Source: an uncultured Spirochaetales bacterium (GTDB taxonomy: Bacteria; Spirochaetota; Spirochaetia; Treponematales; Treponemataceae). Taken from it: DNA of 11,163 bases. The DNA lies in assembly GCA_946061495.1 (NCBI GenBank), contig CAMGSV010000070.1, positions 1 to 11,163 of the forward strand, read 5' to 3'. The notes beneath the pieces were generated by a model, which saw nothing but the letters and a program-made list of their open reading frames with translations, was not told where the DNA came from and did not search any database. Numbering within the stretch: position 1 is the stretch's first letter; each line of letters opens with the position of its first letter. Made by a program: the position numbers and the translations under genes. This document shows positions 1 through 8,581 of the stretch, one piece after another.

Positions 1-1
1 C

Positions 2-2032
<2,031 letters not shown>

Positions 2033-2036
2033 TATA

Positions 2037-2065
2037 TAGACAAAATCCTTGTAAAATTTTATTAT
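2037..2065 (+). promoter_or_regulatory. Candidate sigma-70-type promoter for the fmdB-like unit
   Basis: TAGACA (2037-2042) and TATTAT (2060-2065) are separated by 17 bases, a near-consensus -35/-10 pair in a locally AT-rich stretch between two genes. Transcription would start near 2072, at the base of the hairpin at 2070-2097. This is a match by eye, not an experimental start site; transcription could also read in from clpB. Confidence 0.45.
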
Positions 2066-2069
2066 ATGC

Positions 2070-2097
2070 GACACAGGTTCTCCCGAGAGCCTGTGTC
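2070..2097 (+). promoter_or_regulatory. Strong hairpin between clpB and fmdB-like gene (leader structure or clpB terminator)
   Basis: The arms 2070-2082 and 2085-2097 pair over 13 positions with one G-T wobble. The outer 8 bases, GACACAGG and CCTGTGTC, are perfect; the innermost pair must open to leave a CCCG-type tetraloop. No T-run follows directly (CAAAAGTTTTG comes next), so a classical intrinsic terminator is doubtful. It ends 19 bases before the ATG of the next gene, leaving its Shine-Dalgarno GAGG (2108-2111) free. Given the candidate promoter just upstream it may be the 5' end of that mRNA, perhaps protecting it from decay. Confidence 0.6.
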
Positions 2098-2116
2098 CAA
2101 AAGTTTTGAGGTACTT

Positions 2117-2341
2117 ATGCCAACATACGAGTATGAATGTGAGACATGTAAACATCGTTTTGAGGTTGTCCAGAAGATGATGGACGACCCTCTGAAAATC
2201 TGTCCTGAGTGCGGCAAATCCATCCGTAGGATTCTCAGCGGTGGGATTGGCATTTCCTTCCAAGGTTCTGGATTCTATGTCAATGACTCTTCCAAGTCCC
2301 CCCACAACTGTGGTGGTTCTTGTGCATCTTGCAAGGAGTAA
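2117..2341 (+). CDS. FmdB-family zinc-ribbon regulatory protein
   Basis: Small (74 aa) protein of the FmdB/CxxC_CXXC_SSSS zinc-ribbon family. The start MPTYEYEC at 2117 is chosen over an upstream in-frame ATG at 2066 because MPTYEYxC is the family's conserved N-terminus and a Shine-Dalgarno GAGG lies at 2108-2111; starting at 2066 would also place the leader hairpin inside the coding region. Zinc ligands C8/C11 and C29/C32 flank the family core (FEVVQKM, CPECG). The tail adds glycine/serine-rich residues and a further Cys cluster C65, C69, C72, giving a CX3CX2C spacing next to H63. Members were named after a putative regulator of formamidase in Methylophilus, but the biochemical role is generally unknown. 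Base composition is clearly more AT-rich than flanking clpB. It is likely co-transcribed with the next gene, whose ribosome-binding site lies in its last codons. Confidence 0.88.
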   Translation: MPTYEYECETCKHRFEVVQKMMDDPLKICPECGKSIRRILSGGIGISFQGSGFYVNDSSKSPHNCGGSCASCKE

Positions 2342-2347
2342 GGTACA

Positions 2348-2692
2348 GTGAAAAAGCAGACGGCCCGTTTTTTCTGTGAGAATTGCAATGCCGAGGTGGG
2401 GCGTGACGATAAGGTCTGTGCCCGCTGCGGTCATTTCTTTGCCTCTGTCCGTTGCCCCCATTGTGGCATGATGGGCGAGCCCTCCCAGTTCAAGTCGGGT
2501 TGTCCCCAGTGCGGTTATGCCATGGACTTGTCAGGATTTGGCATTCCAAGCTCAGGTTCTAAGAAAAAGAAGGGGAAGGGAAAAGGAGCAGTCCACAGGG
2601 ACGAGCGTCTGCCAATTTGGATCTATATCATAACCACTCTGGTGCTGGTGGGTGCTGTGGTGGGTGCATTCTTCTACTTGGGAAATGTCTAG
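2348..2692 (+). CDS. Double zinc-ribbon protein with C-terminal transmembrane helix
   Basis: Predicted 114-aa protein starting at GTG; AAGGAG at 2333-2338, inside the end of the preceding gene, gives a 9-base spacer and decides the start. Four CxxC knuckles, C10/C13, C24/C27, C36/C39 and C52/C55, make two tandem zinc ribbons in the first 60 residues. A flexible Ser/Gly segment and a run of Lys/Gly (about 71-80) follow, then one hydrophobic helix at about 89-111 ending three residues before the C-terminus. The basic run before the helix predicts the ribbons face the cytoplasm, making this a tail-anchored membrane protein. The family resembles zinc-ribbon-domain membrane proteins of unknown function; I recognise no specific gene. 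It sits 6 bases downstream of the FmdB-like gene and is followed by an intrinsic terminator. Its last 65 bases overlap, in the opposite direction, the 3' end of the GNAT gene. Confidence 0.85.
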   Translation: MKKQTARFFCENCNAEVGRDDKVCARCGHFFASVRCPHCGMMGEPSQFKSGCPQCGYAMDLSGFGIPSSGSKKKKGKGKGAVHRDERLPIWIYIITTLVLVGAVVGAFFYLGNV

Positions 2693-3263
2693 GATTCTCG
2701 GTTTGTATGGATGTATTGGAGAAGCTGGCCTTATGGCCAGCTTTCTTTGTTAGCTGCTGGTAGGCTCGGCGTGGTGTGCCATCGTGGGTGTGGATGACAC
2801 CGCAGTAGTGGTAGCCCAGCTTTTGCAGTAGGTTCTGCATGGGCAGGTTCGCTTGGTGGGTATCGATGAGGATGTTGCCACACTGCTCCAGTGCCCACTG
2901 GAGGCAGAAGGTGGCTGCTCCCCGTATCCTTCGGGAGCTTGCAAGGCGGTGAACCACACCGTAGGGCTGCTGCGGCTCAATCCATTGTCCTTGATATATC
3001 TGGTGATAGGTTGGGTCGTCGGCCATCTCCAAAAAGAATACTGCCACCACAGCCTCTGTCGCAGAGGTATCCGCCGTAGGAGGAAGGCCTTCCACACAGA
3101 CATAGCTTTTTTGCTGGAGAATATCCTCCTCAATCAAATGGCTCGGTGGCCAGGATTCTCCCCACTGGGAAGGGTTTCCCAGCTCCCGCATAAAGTCCCG
3201 TGCCTGCTGGTAGATGTTCAGCACCGCCCCTAGGTCTTGTGGCTGTGTTTTGCGTATCTGCAT
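2628..3263 (-). CDS. GNAT-family N-acetyltransferase with anomalous C-terminal extension
   Basis: Predicted 211-aa cytosolic acetyl-CoA-dependent acetyltransferase; substrate unknown. Start ATG at 3261-3263 with AGGTG at 3268-3272. N-terminal IRKTQPQDLGAVLNIY is the usual GNAT beta1-alpha1. Motif A holds an acetyl-CoA loop of the R/Q-x-x-G-x-G/A type, R112-I-R-G-A-A (about 112-117), preceded by VVHRLAS. IDTHQANLPMQNLLQKLGYHYCG (about 133-155) is the motif B region, typical of a GNAT subfamily usually about 165-170 aa long. The family core ends near residue 171. Residues 172-211 have low-complexity, Pro/His/Arg-rich composition; they are encoded by the neighbour's terminator stem and then antisense to the last 65 bases of the zinc-ribbon gene. 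In another frame a TAA occurs at 2750-2752, just where the family would normally end, so a small indel or lost stop could explain the tail. It lies 59 bases downstream of the receiver-like gene on the same strand. Confidence 0.85.
   Translation of the reverse strand: MQIRKTQPQDLGAVLNIYQQARDFMRELGNPSQWGESWPPSHLIEEDILQQKSYVCVEGLPPTADTSATEAVVAVFFLEMADDPTYHQIYQGQWIEPQQPYGVVHRLASSRRIRGAATFCLQWALEQCGNILIDTHQANLPMQNLLQKLGYHYCGVIHTHDGTPRRAYQQLTKKAGHKASFSNTSIQTENPRHFPSRRMHPPQHPPAPEWL
2721..2750 (+). terminator. Intrinsic terminator of the FmdB-like / zinc-ribbon unit
   Basis: AAGCTGGCC (2722-2730) and GGCCAGCTT (2735-2743) form a perfect 9-bp stem with a TTAT loop, followed by a T-rich tract (TCTTTGTT). 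It lies 29 bases after the zinc-ribbon stop codon. Read on the minus strand it has no downstream T-run, so it should act mainly on plus-strand transcription. It lies inside the reading frame of the convergent GNAT gene. Confidence 0.8.
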
Positions 3264-3322
3264 TTTTCACCTAGTGTCGCATGCCACCATCACGTAACCA
3301 GCTTTCTGCCCTTTGGGGATTG

Positions 3323-3928
3323 TCAGTTCATGGCCAGCACGAGTTCTGGCTGGGTTTCCATCACCTGGGCCCGGATGCTCTTGATGCCACCAGTGGTTTT
3401 CAAGGAGCCGTCGGTGATCAGGTCTCCACTGTTCAGGTGGATGGGGCGGTCAGGAACCAGGTTGTAGTAGTCGTCCTGGCGCTCGGTAAGCTGGCCACTG
3501 TACAGGATTCCTTCCTGGGGATGGATGAACAGAATCTTTGCCTTTTGGGCTGGGGTAGGGGAAAAGGTTCCTCCCCCCTGAACCAACTGCTGCAGTCGCT
3601 CCAGATTCTTCTTGTTGGTGCCGCTGATGCAGCCCCGCACCTCCAGCAGCTGTGCCTTCTCCGCCTCTTCGTCGTCAAAGTCGGGGGGAGTCAGCAGCAC
3701 CACCTGGGGAATAGTCTTGAGGCTGCACTTCATGTGCTGCACCATCACCTTCCAGTGGCGGGGATAGTCTACGGCGTTGATGACCACCAGATGAGGCTGA
3801 ATCTCCTCCACGTTGTCTAGCGCCTTCAAAAGCCAGCGGTAGCAGATGGTGTCATAGCCTGCCTCTTCTAGTGCGGAGCGGATGGCGATGCCTTCCGTCT
3901 GGGCGTCGGATACAATCAGTGCTTTCAT
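3323..3928 (-). CDS. Degenerate receiver (CheY-like) protein with a C-terminal, possibly PilZ-like, domain
   Basis: Predicted 201-aa cytosolic protein. The start ATG at 3926-3928 overlaps the stop of the upstream gene as ATGA, with GGGGA just upstream; a longer open frame to 4039 is rejected because it only adds sequence antisense-like to the neighbour. Residues 1-115 follow the receiver fold: MKALIVSDAQ (beta1), LVVIN (beta3), VVLLT (beta4, T80) and GCISG. Key residues are missing: only D8 remains of the acidic pair, and N51 or A52 occupies the phosphoacceptor site, so phosphorylation seems unlikely. Residues 128-200 look like a small beta-barrel (GILYSG, HLNSGDLITDGSLKTTGGIKS), faintly PilZ-like but without a clear RxxxR c-di-GMP motif. 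Translational coupling with the exported protein suggests a shared task. I do not recognise the gene; function is open. Confidence 0.8.
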   Translation of the reverse strand: MKALIVSDAQTEGIAIRSALEEAGYDTICYRWLLKALDNVEEIQPHLVVINAVDYPRHWKVMVQHMKCSLKTIPQVVLLTPPDFDDEEAEKAQLLEVRGCISGTNKKNLERLQQLVQGGGTFSPTPAQKAKILFIHPQEGILYSGQLTERQDDYYNLVPDRPIHLNSGDLITDGSLKTTGGIKSIRAQVMETQPELVLAMN

Positions 3929-4875
3929 TCGGTCCCCAGATTTTCTACTGTGTAATCGAAGATCTGCCAGATGCCGTCCCGCTGGCGCACGTGGTAGATG
4001 TACCGCTTCTTCTCGTAGAAGGTGTCGTACTTGAACCACTGGGTGGAGGTGACGGTTCCCTCTGTTTGGGTGTAGACGGTCTTGTCGATGGTGAAGCGCT
4101 CAGGGATGGCCACAATGTCGCCGTCAATGCGGGACTGCTGCAGGTCGGCCTTGTAGTTGTCCAGCATTCTGTTGCGCTCGATGGCGGAGCTGCTGCTGTA
4201 CTTCCTGTTGCGGACGGGATCACGCTTCAGCATCTCTTCCAGGTCCATGTAGAGGAAATATTGGTCCCACAGGCTGCGCTGGCGGGCTACAATGGTCTGT
4301 TCCACCACCTTGTCTGGGGAGATGGCTTGCGGCTGGAGGATGTCAGCGGTGACTGGGGCCACGGGAATCAGTGATGAGGCAGCCGCTGCAGGGGAAGGAC
4401 GCACTTCCAGTGACATCCTGTTGGAGGTGATGGCGTTGGAAAGCCGTGCCTTGTACAGCTCAGGGTAGAAGATTACTTCCATATAGTAGACTGCGGGCTC
4501 GTCAATCTGTACGAAATTCTTCAGGTTTTCGGTGAAGGAATACTCCTCGCCGGTCTCCAAGGAGATTTCCCGGAAGTAGACGGTCTGCTGCATGGTGCGC
4601 TTGCGGATTAGCTGGTCGGTGGCAGGCAGCTCCTTGTTCTTTACGGTGAGAACCTTGAAGTCCATGCTGAACATCCGGTCGTCCGCCAGCTTGAATCGCA
4701 GGGTCTCAGGCCCCTTGTTGGCCACGGTGACATGGACGTAGACAGGGTTATCCTCAGCGGATCCGGGATAATACATGGTCTTGTTGTAGAACTTGGCGGT
4801 GACCTCCACATCCTGTGCGTAGGACTGTGCAAAGAGGGCAAAACCCGCTATAATGACTGCCAGTATGCGTTTCAA
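3925..4875 (-). CDS. Exported protein of unknown function (spirochaete-type), TTG start
   Basis: Predicted 316-aa secreted or periplasmic protein. No ATG or GTG is available before the upstream in-frame stop (TGA at 4891-4893); TTG at 4873-4875 is preceded by GGAG at 4883-4886 with a 7-base gap, and yields a classical signal peptide: MKR, a hydrophobic core ILAVIIAGFALFA, then QSYA with cleavage expected before QDVEV. There is no lipobox Cys. Residues 22-150 alternate beta-strand patterns (VYVHVTVANKGPETLRF, YYMEVIFYPEL), suggesting an Ig-like beta-sandwich. A Pro/Ala/Ser linker follows at about 158-175. The C-terminal part contains DQYFLYMDLEEMLKRD, a helical segment, and ends in a strand-rich domain (TSTQWFKYDTFYEKKRYIYHV, GIWQIFDYTVE) that recalls SnoaL/NTF2-like or lumazine-binding folds by pattern only. 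It is the first gene of a three-gene minus-strand group and is coupled to the receiver-like gene. I do not recognise a named family. Confidence 0.82.
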   Translation of the reverse strand: MKRILAVIIAGFALFAQSYAQDVEVTAKFYNKTMYYPGSAEDNPVYVHVTVANKGPETLRFKLADDRMFSMDFKVLTVKNKELPATDQLIRKRTMQQTVYFREISLETGEEYSFTENLKNFVQIDEPAVYYMEVIFYPELYKARLSNAITSNRMSLEVRPSPAAAASSLIPVAPVTADILQPQAISPDKVVEQTIVARQRSLWDQYFLYMDLEEMLKRDPVRNRKYSSSSAIERNRMLDNYKADLQQSRIDGDIVAIPERFTIDKTVYTQTEGTVTSTQWFKYDTFYEKKRYIYHVRQRDGIWQIFDYTVENLGTE

Positions 4876-4993
4876 TTCAGTACTCCAGATTCAGAATTGG
4901 TTCCGGGAAAACAGCCCCAGTGGGTTTTTCGTCAAACAGTCTCTACGAGACCGCTTTCCCGGCATAGGTTTACTATAGTATCGGACAAAAGCA
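4876..4993. promoter_or_regulatory. Divergent intergenic region with nested inverted repeats
   Basis: The 118 bases between the exported-protein gene and mfd are AT-richer than either neighbour and must hold both promoters. Visible: CCGGGAAA (4903-4910) and TTTCCCGG (4955-4962), a perfect 8-bp inverted repeat 44 bases apart; inside it GTCTC-TAC-GAGAC (4939-4951); and a perfect 10-base palindrome TACTATAGTA (4971-4980), readable as a -10 box (TATAGT, 4974-4979) towards mfd, without a good -35. On the minus strand TTGACG (4930-4935) could be a -35 with a poor -10 (TGTTTT, 4908-4913). No strong promoter can be fixed. Confidence 0.4.
4883..4886 (-). promoter_or_regulatory. Shine-Dalgarno site that fixes the TTG start of the exported protein
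   Basis: GGAG (minus strand) lies 7 bases upstream of TTG at 4875-4873. With the in-frame stop at 4891-4893 and the immediate signal peptide this leaves TTG as the only supported start. Confidence 0.7.
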
Positions 4994-7900
4994 ATGAATA
5001 CCTTACAAACAAATTCACCTTCCAAAGATTTACCTGGATTCCAGTCAAATCCTCTCCATTCCTATTTCTGTTGCTGGGACGACTTGCAGGAGGGAATCCG
5101 CCGTCTGTCTTCTTCCACAAAGCCTGCTCCTGTGCAGATTGAGGGGGTCCATGGCAGCATGGTCTCCTTCCTGCTGGCGGAGTACCTGGCTTCCACTGCC
5201 TGCGGGGGCTCCTGCTGTGTCATGGTGGTGAGTGGCGAGCGGGAGGCCCAGGAGCTGGCACTTGATTTGTCTGCCGCACATAAGGATATCCAGGTGCGGT
5301 ACATGCCCTGGTGGGGAATGGTTCCCTATCGGCCGGCTCCCCGTGGGGCTGCAGTCTTTGGCCAACGTGCCGCAACCCTTGCCTCCCTGGCTTCTATGGG
5401 TGGGCAGGACGCTTCCGATGGGGAGCATCCTCCCACCGTTTTCATCGTGAGTCAGCGTTCATTGCAGACTCCCGTTCCCCCGCCGGAGTACATCCGCTCC
5501 CTGCTGTTTTCCCTGCAGGTGGGGGACAGCTTTGACCCGGTGGCCTTGGCGGGCCGGTTGGTGGAGCAGGGCTACCTGCGGGTGCCCAGGGTGACGGTGC
5601 GGGGGGAGTTTGCCCTACGAGGCGAGGTGCTGGACATTTTCATGGCGGGGGAGGAGGTGGCCCACCGCATTGTCTTTGATTTTGACCAGATCGAGCAGAT
5701 AAAGACCTTCGATCCTGAGGGACAGCAGTCCCTGGAGACGGTGGACTCCCTAAGGGTGTACCCCATGAAGGAGGTGGTGTGGACCCCCCAGCTGGTGGAA
5801 CGGCTGGAGCAGGTGCTGGCTGAGGACACGTTCCAGAAGCCCACTGGTGCTGCCGCCAGCGGTACGGTGCAGGGCAACGATACCGGTGACTTTGGCTTTG
5901 TCAGCCACCAGAACTTTGAGGATGCCCGGCGGCAAGTGCTGGAGGAGCTTCGGATCCAGGGGGAGAGCCTGGGGGAGGAGTTGTTCTACCAGGAGGTCTT
6001 TGACCGTCCCTATTCCCTGATGGATTATCTGGGGGATGAAGTTCCTGTCTTCTTCGTTGACTTTGACCGTCTGGCCAATGCCCAGGAGGGCTTTGACCGG
6101 GAGTATCTGGGAATGTACCGCAAGGTCCGCGCTCTCCATCCCGTTCCTCCTCCTGACCGCATCCTCTTTTCCTTCCAGCGGCTGGTGGCTCAGCATCCAC
6201 GGCGGATTCTGTTCAGAACCCTCCATACCCAGCTTTCCCAGGAGGAGCAGGACATTTCCACCGTCAGGCTGGAGATGGACCCGCCCCGCAGCTTTTTCGG
6301 CAACATCCAGTATCTGAAGGAAAGCTTTTCCAATCTCATGGCCGACGGCTGGCGCATCTTCATCTACGGTGAGAGTGAGAACCAGGCCTTCCGCATTGCC
6401 GAGCTTCTGCGGGACTTGGCCGGGGAGGGATTGCAGGTGCTGCCCCAGGCCATCACGGCGGGGTTCGGCGTTCCTGCATTGAAACTGCTGGTGGTGCAGG
6501 AGAACGAGATTTTCGGCCGACGAAAGCGGACGCCAAAGTCCGTGAAGCAGGTGAAAAGCTCCGTCATCGACACCTTCGTGGAGCTGAATCCCGGCGACTA
6601 TGTGGTCCACGTGAACTACGGCATCGGACTGTTCAAGGGCATCGAGCGGGTGAAGGCCGGGGGCAACGAGCGGGACTACATCAAGCTGGAGTATGCCGAC
6701 CAGGAGTTCGTGTTCATTCCCATCGAGCAGGTGAACCTGGTGCAGCGGTACATCGGCAACGAGGGAGTGGCCCCACGGCTGGACAGAATCGGCTCCAAGA
6801 GCTGGGAGAACCGCAAGAACAAGGCCCGACAGGCCGCCGAGGACATTGCCCACAAGCTCATCGACCTGTATTCCCGCCGCAAGGCCTCCCGTGGCTTTCC
6901 CTTTCCGAAGGATGCGGAGTGGCAGACTGCCTTTCAGGCGGCCTTTCCCGACACCGAGACGGGGGGCCAGTTGAATGTGACCGCAGAGGTGAAGGCCGAC
7001 ATGGAGAAGCCGGAGCCCATGGACCGGCTGGTGTGCGGCGATGTGGGCTACGGCAAGACGGAGATTGCCATGCGGGCGGCCTTCAAGGCGGTGATGGGTG
7101 GCAAGCAGGTGGCATTCCTGGCTCCCACCACCATCCTGGCGGAGCAGCACTACGAGAACTGTGTGGAGCGGTTCCAGGGCTTTCCCGTCCGCATTGCCCA
7201 CATGTCCCGGTTTGTGACACGCAAGGAGCAGAAGCAGATTCTGGAGGGACTGGCTGCCGGTACCGTGGACATTCTGGTTGGAACCCACCGCATCATCCAG
7301 AAGGACGTGGTGTTCAAGGACTTGGGATTGATGATCATCGACGAGGAGCAGCGGTTCGGGGTGAAGGACAAGGAGCGGCTGAAGGAGCTGAAGACAAACA
7401 TCGACAGCCTTGCCATGAGCGCCACCCCCATTCCCCGCACCCTCCACATGAGCCTGCTGAAAATTCGTGACATGAGCCTTTTGACCACGCCGCCCCAGAA
7501 CCGGCAGGCCATTGAGACGGTGATCGACAGCTACAACGACGACCGTGTGGCGGCGGCTATCCGCAGGGAGGCGGAGCGGGGAGGGCAGGTGTTCTATCTC
7601 CACAACCGGGTGGAAAGTCTGGAGGAGGTGCGGTTCCGCCTCCAGAGCCTGGTGCCGGAGATGATGGTGGAGACTGCCCACGGCCAGATGACCGCCATAG
7701 AGCTGGACGACATCTTCCGTCGCTTCAAGCTGGGGGGCTTCCACATTCTGGTGTCCACCACCATCATCGAGAACGGCATCGACATTCCCAACGTCAACAC
7801 CATCATCATCGACCGGGCGGACATGTACGGTGTGTCCCAGCTCTACCAGCTGCGGGGGCGGGTGGGCCGCAGCGACCGGAAGGCCTACGCCTACCTGCTG

Positions 7901-8581
7901 TACCCGGAGAACAAGGCCTTGTCGGAGATTGCCATGAAGCGGCTGCAGGTCATCAGCGACTTTACCGAGCTGGGGTCCGGCTTCAAGATTGCCATGAAGG
8001 ACATGGAGATTCGTGGAGCGGGAAACCTGCTGGGCAAGGACCAGTCCGGGGAGATTTTTTCCGTGGGGTTCGACCTGTACCTCAAGCTGCTGGAGGAGGC
8101 CGTCCAGCGGCTCACCGACGAGAATTTCCAGGCTCAGAACGAGGTGCTGATGGAGCTGGAGTACACCGGCTTCATCCCGGAAACCTACATCACCAATCCC
8201 CAGACAAAGATGGAGATATACAAGAAGATTGCTTCTGTCTCGGAGCGGGATACCCTGGAGCGGATTCACGCCGAGCTGCAGGATCGCTTTGGCCCCATTC
8301 CAGAGGAGGTGTACAGCCTCCTGTCCCTGGCGGAGATCAGAATCATCTGCCGCCGCCTCAGCATCGCCACTCTGCGGGAGCGTGGTGGCCTGGTGACCCT
8401 GGAATTTTCCCGTGTGTCGGACATTTCCGTGGACAAGGTGCTGCGTATGCTGAAGGAAAGCGGCGGCCGTGTGAAGCTCGATCCCCAACGGCCCCACGTG
8501 CTGTTGCTGGAGACCGGCAAGATTGGCCTGAAGGAAAAGAGCGAGTTCATCAGGGAAAAACTGGAGATGTTGGCCAGCTAG
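4994..8581 (+). CDS. mfd: Transcription-repair coupling factor Mfd
   Basis: Complete 1195-aa Mfd, a cytosolic ATP-driven DNA translocase that removes stalled RNA polymerase at lesions and recruits UvrA. Domains in order: UvrB-like N-terminal module lacking a working Walker A, with the UvrB-type hairpin TVRGEFALRGEVLDIF (about 201-216); the RNA-polymerase-interacting CarD-like domain (about 528-600, LNPGDYVVHVNYGIGLFKG). The RecG-like motor follows: Walker A GDVGYGKTE (682-690), DEEQ box 783-786, motif III MSATPIPRT, motif V STTIIENGIDIPN, motif VI QLRGRVGRSDR (about 952-962), and the TRG motif region GSGFKIAMKDMEIRGAGNLLG. The C-terminal TRCF domain begins near LMELEYTGFIPETYI. Length is slightly above the 1148 of E. 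coli. The ATG at 4994 has only a weak GGA upstream (4983-4985); no better in-frame start is apparent. The final codons (Leu-Ala-Ser-stop) are part of the hairpin array that follows. Confidence 0.97.
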   Translation: MNTLQTNSPSKDLPGFQSNPLHSYFCCWDDLQEGIRRLSSSTKPAPVQIEGVHGSMVSFLLAEYLASTACGGSCCVMVVSGEREAQELALDLSAAHKDIQVRYMPWWGMVPYRPAPRGAAVFGQRAATLASLASMGGQDASDGEHPPTVFIVSQRSLQTPVPPPEYIRSLLFSLQVGDSFDPVALAGRLVEQGYLRVPRVTVRGEFALRGEVLDIFMAGEEVAHRIVFDFDQIEQIKTFDPEGQQSLETVDSLRVYPMKEVVWTPQLVERLEQVLAEDTFQKPTGAAASGTVQGNDTGDFGFVSHQNFEDARRQVLEELRIQGESLGEELFYQEVFDRPYSLMDYLGDEVPVFFVDFDRLANAQEGFDREYLGMYRKVRALHPVPPPDRILFSFQRLVAQHPRRILFRTLHTQLSQEEQDISTVRLEMDPPRSFFGNIQYLKESFSNLMADGWRIFIYGESENQAFRIAELLRDLAGEGLQVLPQAITAGFGVPALKLLVVQENEIFGRRKRTPKSVKQVKSSVIDTFVELNPGDYVVHVNYGIGLFKGIERVKAGGNERDYIKLEYADQEFVFIPIEQVNLVQRYIGNEGVAPRLDRIGSKSWENRKNKARQAAEDIAHKLIDLYSRRKASRGFPFPKDAEWQTAFQAAFPDTETGGQLNVTAEVKADMEKPEPMDRLVCGDVGYGKTEIAMRAAFKAVMGGKQVAFLAPTTILAEQHYENCVERFQGFPVRIAHMSRFVTRKEQKQILEGLAAGTVDILVGTHRIIQKDVVFKDLGLMIIDEEQRFGVKDKERLKELKTNIDSLAMSATPIPRTLHMSLLKIRDMSLLTTPPQNRQAIETVIDSYNDDRVAAAIRREAERGGQVFYLHNRVESLEEVRFRLQSLVPEMMVETAHGQMTAIELDDIFRRFKLGGFHILVSTTIIENGIDIPNVNTIIIDRADMYGVSQLYQLRGRVGRSDRKAYAYLLYPENKALSEIAMKRLQVISDFTELGSGFKIAMKDMEIRGAGNLLGKDQSGEIFSVGFDLYLKLLEEAVQRLTDENFQAQNEVLMELEYTGFIPETYITNPQTKMEIYKKIASVSERDTLERIHAELQDRFGPIPEEVYSLLSLAEIRIICRRLSIATLRERGGLVTLEFSRVSDISVDKVLRMLKESGGRVKLDPQRPHVLLLETGKIGLKEKSEFIREKLEMLAS

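Noticed and set aside
2066..2116. N-terminal extension of the FmdB-like protein (ATG at 2066)
   Set aside because: It has no Shine-Dalgarno, would encode the hairpin, and adds 17 residues before the conserved MPTYEYEC start.
2853..3233. Plus-strand frame antisense to the GNAT gene
   Set aside because: No domain or ribosome site; the minus-strand GNAT motifs are clear.
3929..4039. N-terminal extension of the receiver-like protein
   Set aside because: It overlaps the upstream coding region in a second frame, looks non-protein-like, and the ATG at 3928 has both ATGA coupling and the beta1 strand of the fold.
5750..8497. 915-codon open frame antisense to mfd
   Set aside because: It mirrors mfd codons in a GC-rich gene with few antisense stops; composition is His/Leu/Val/Gln-rich, with no domain and no ribosome site, while mfd itself is certain.
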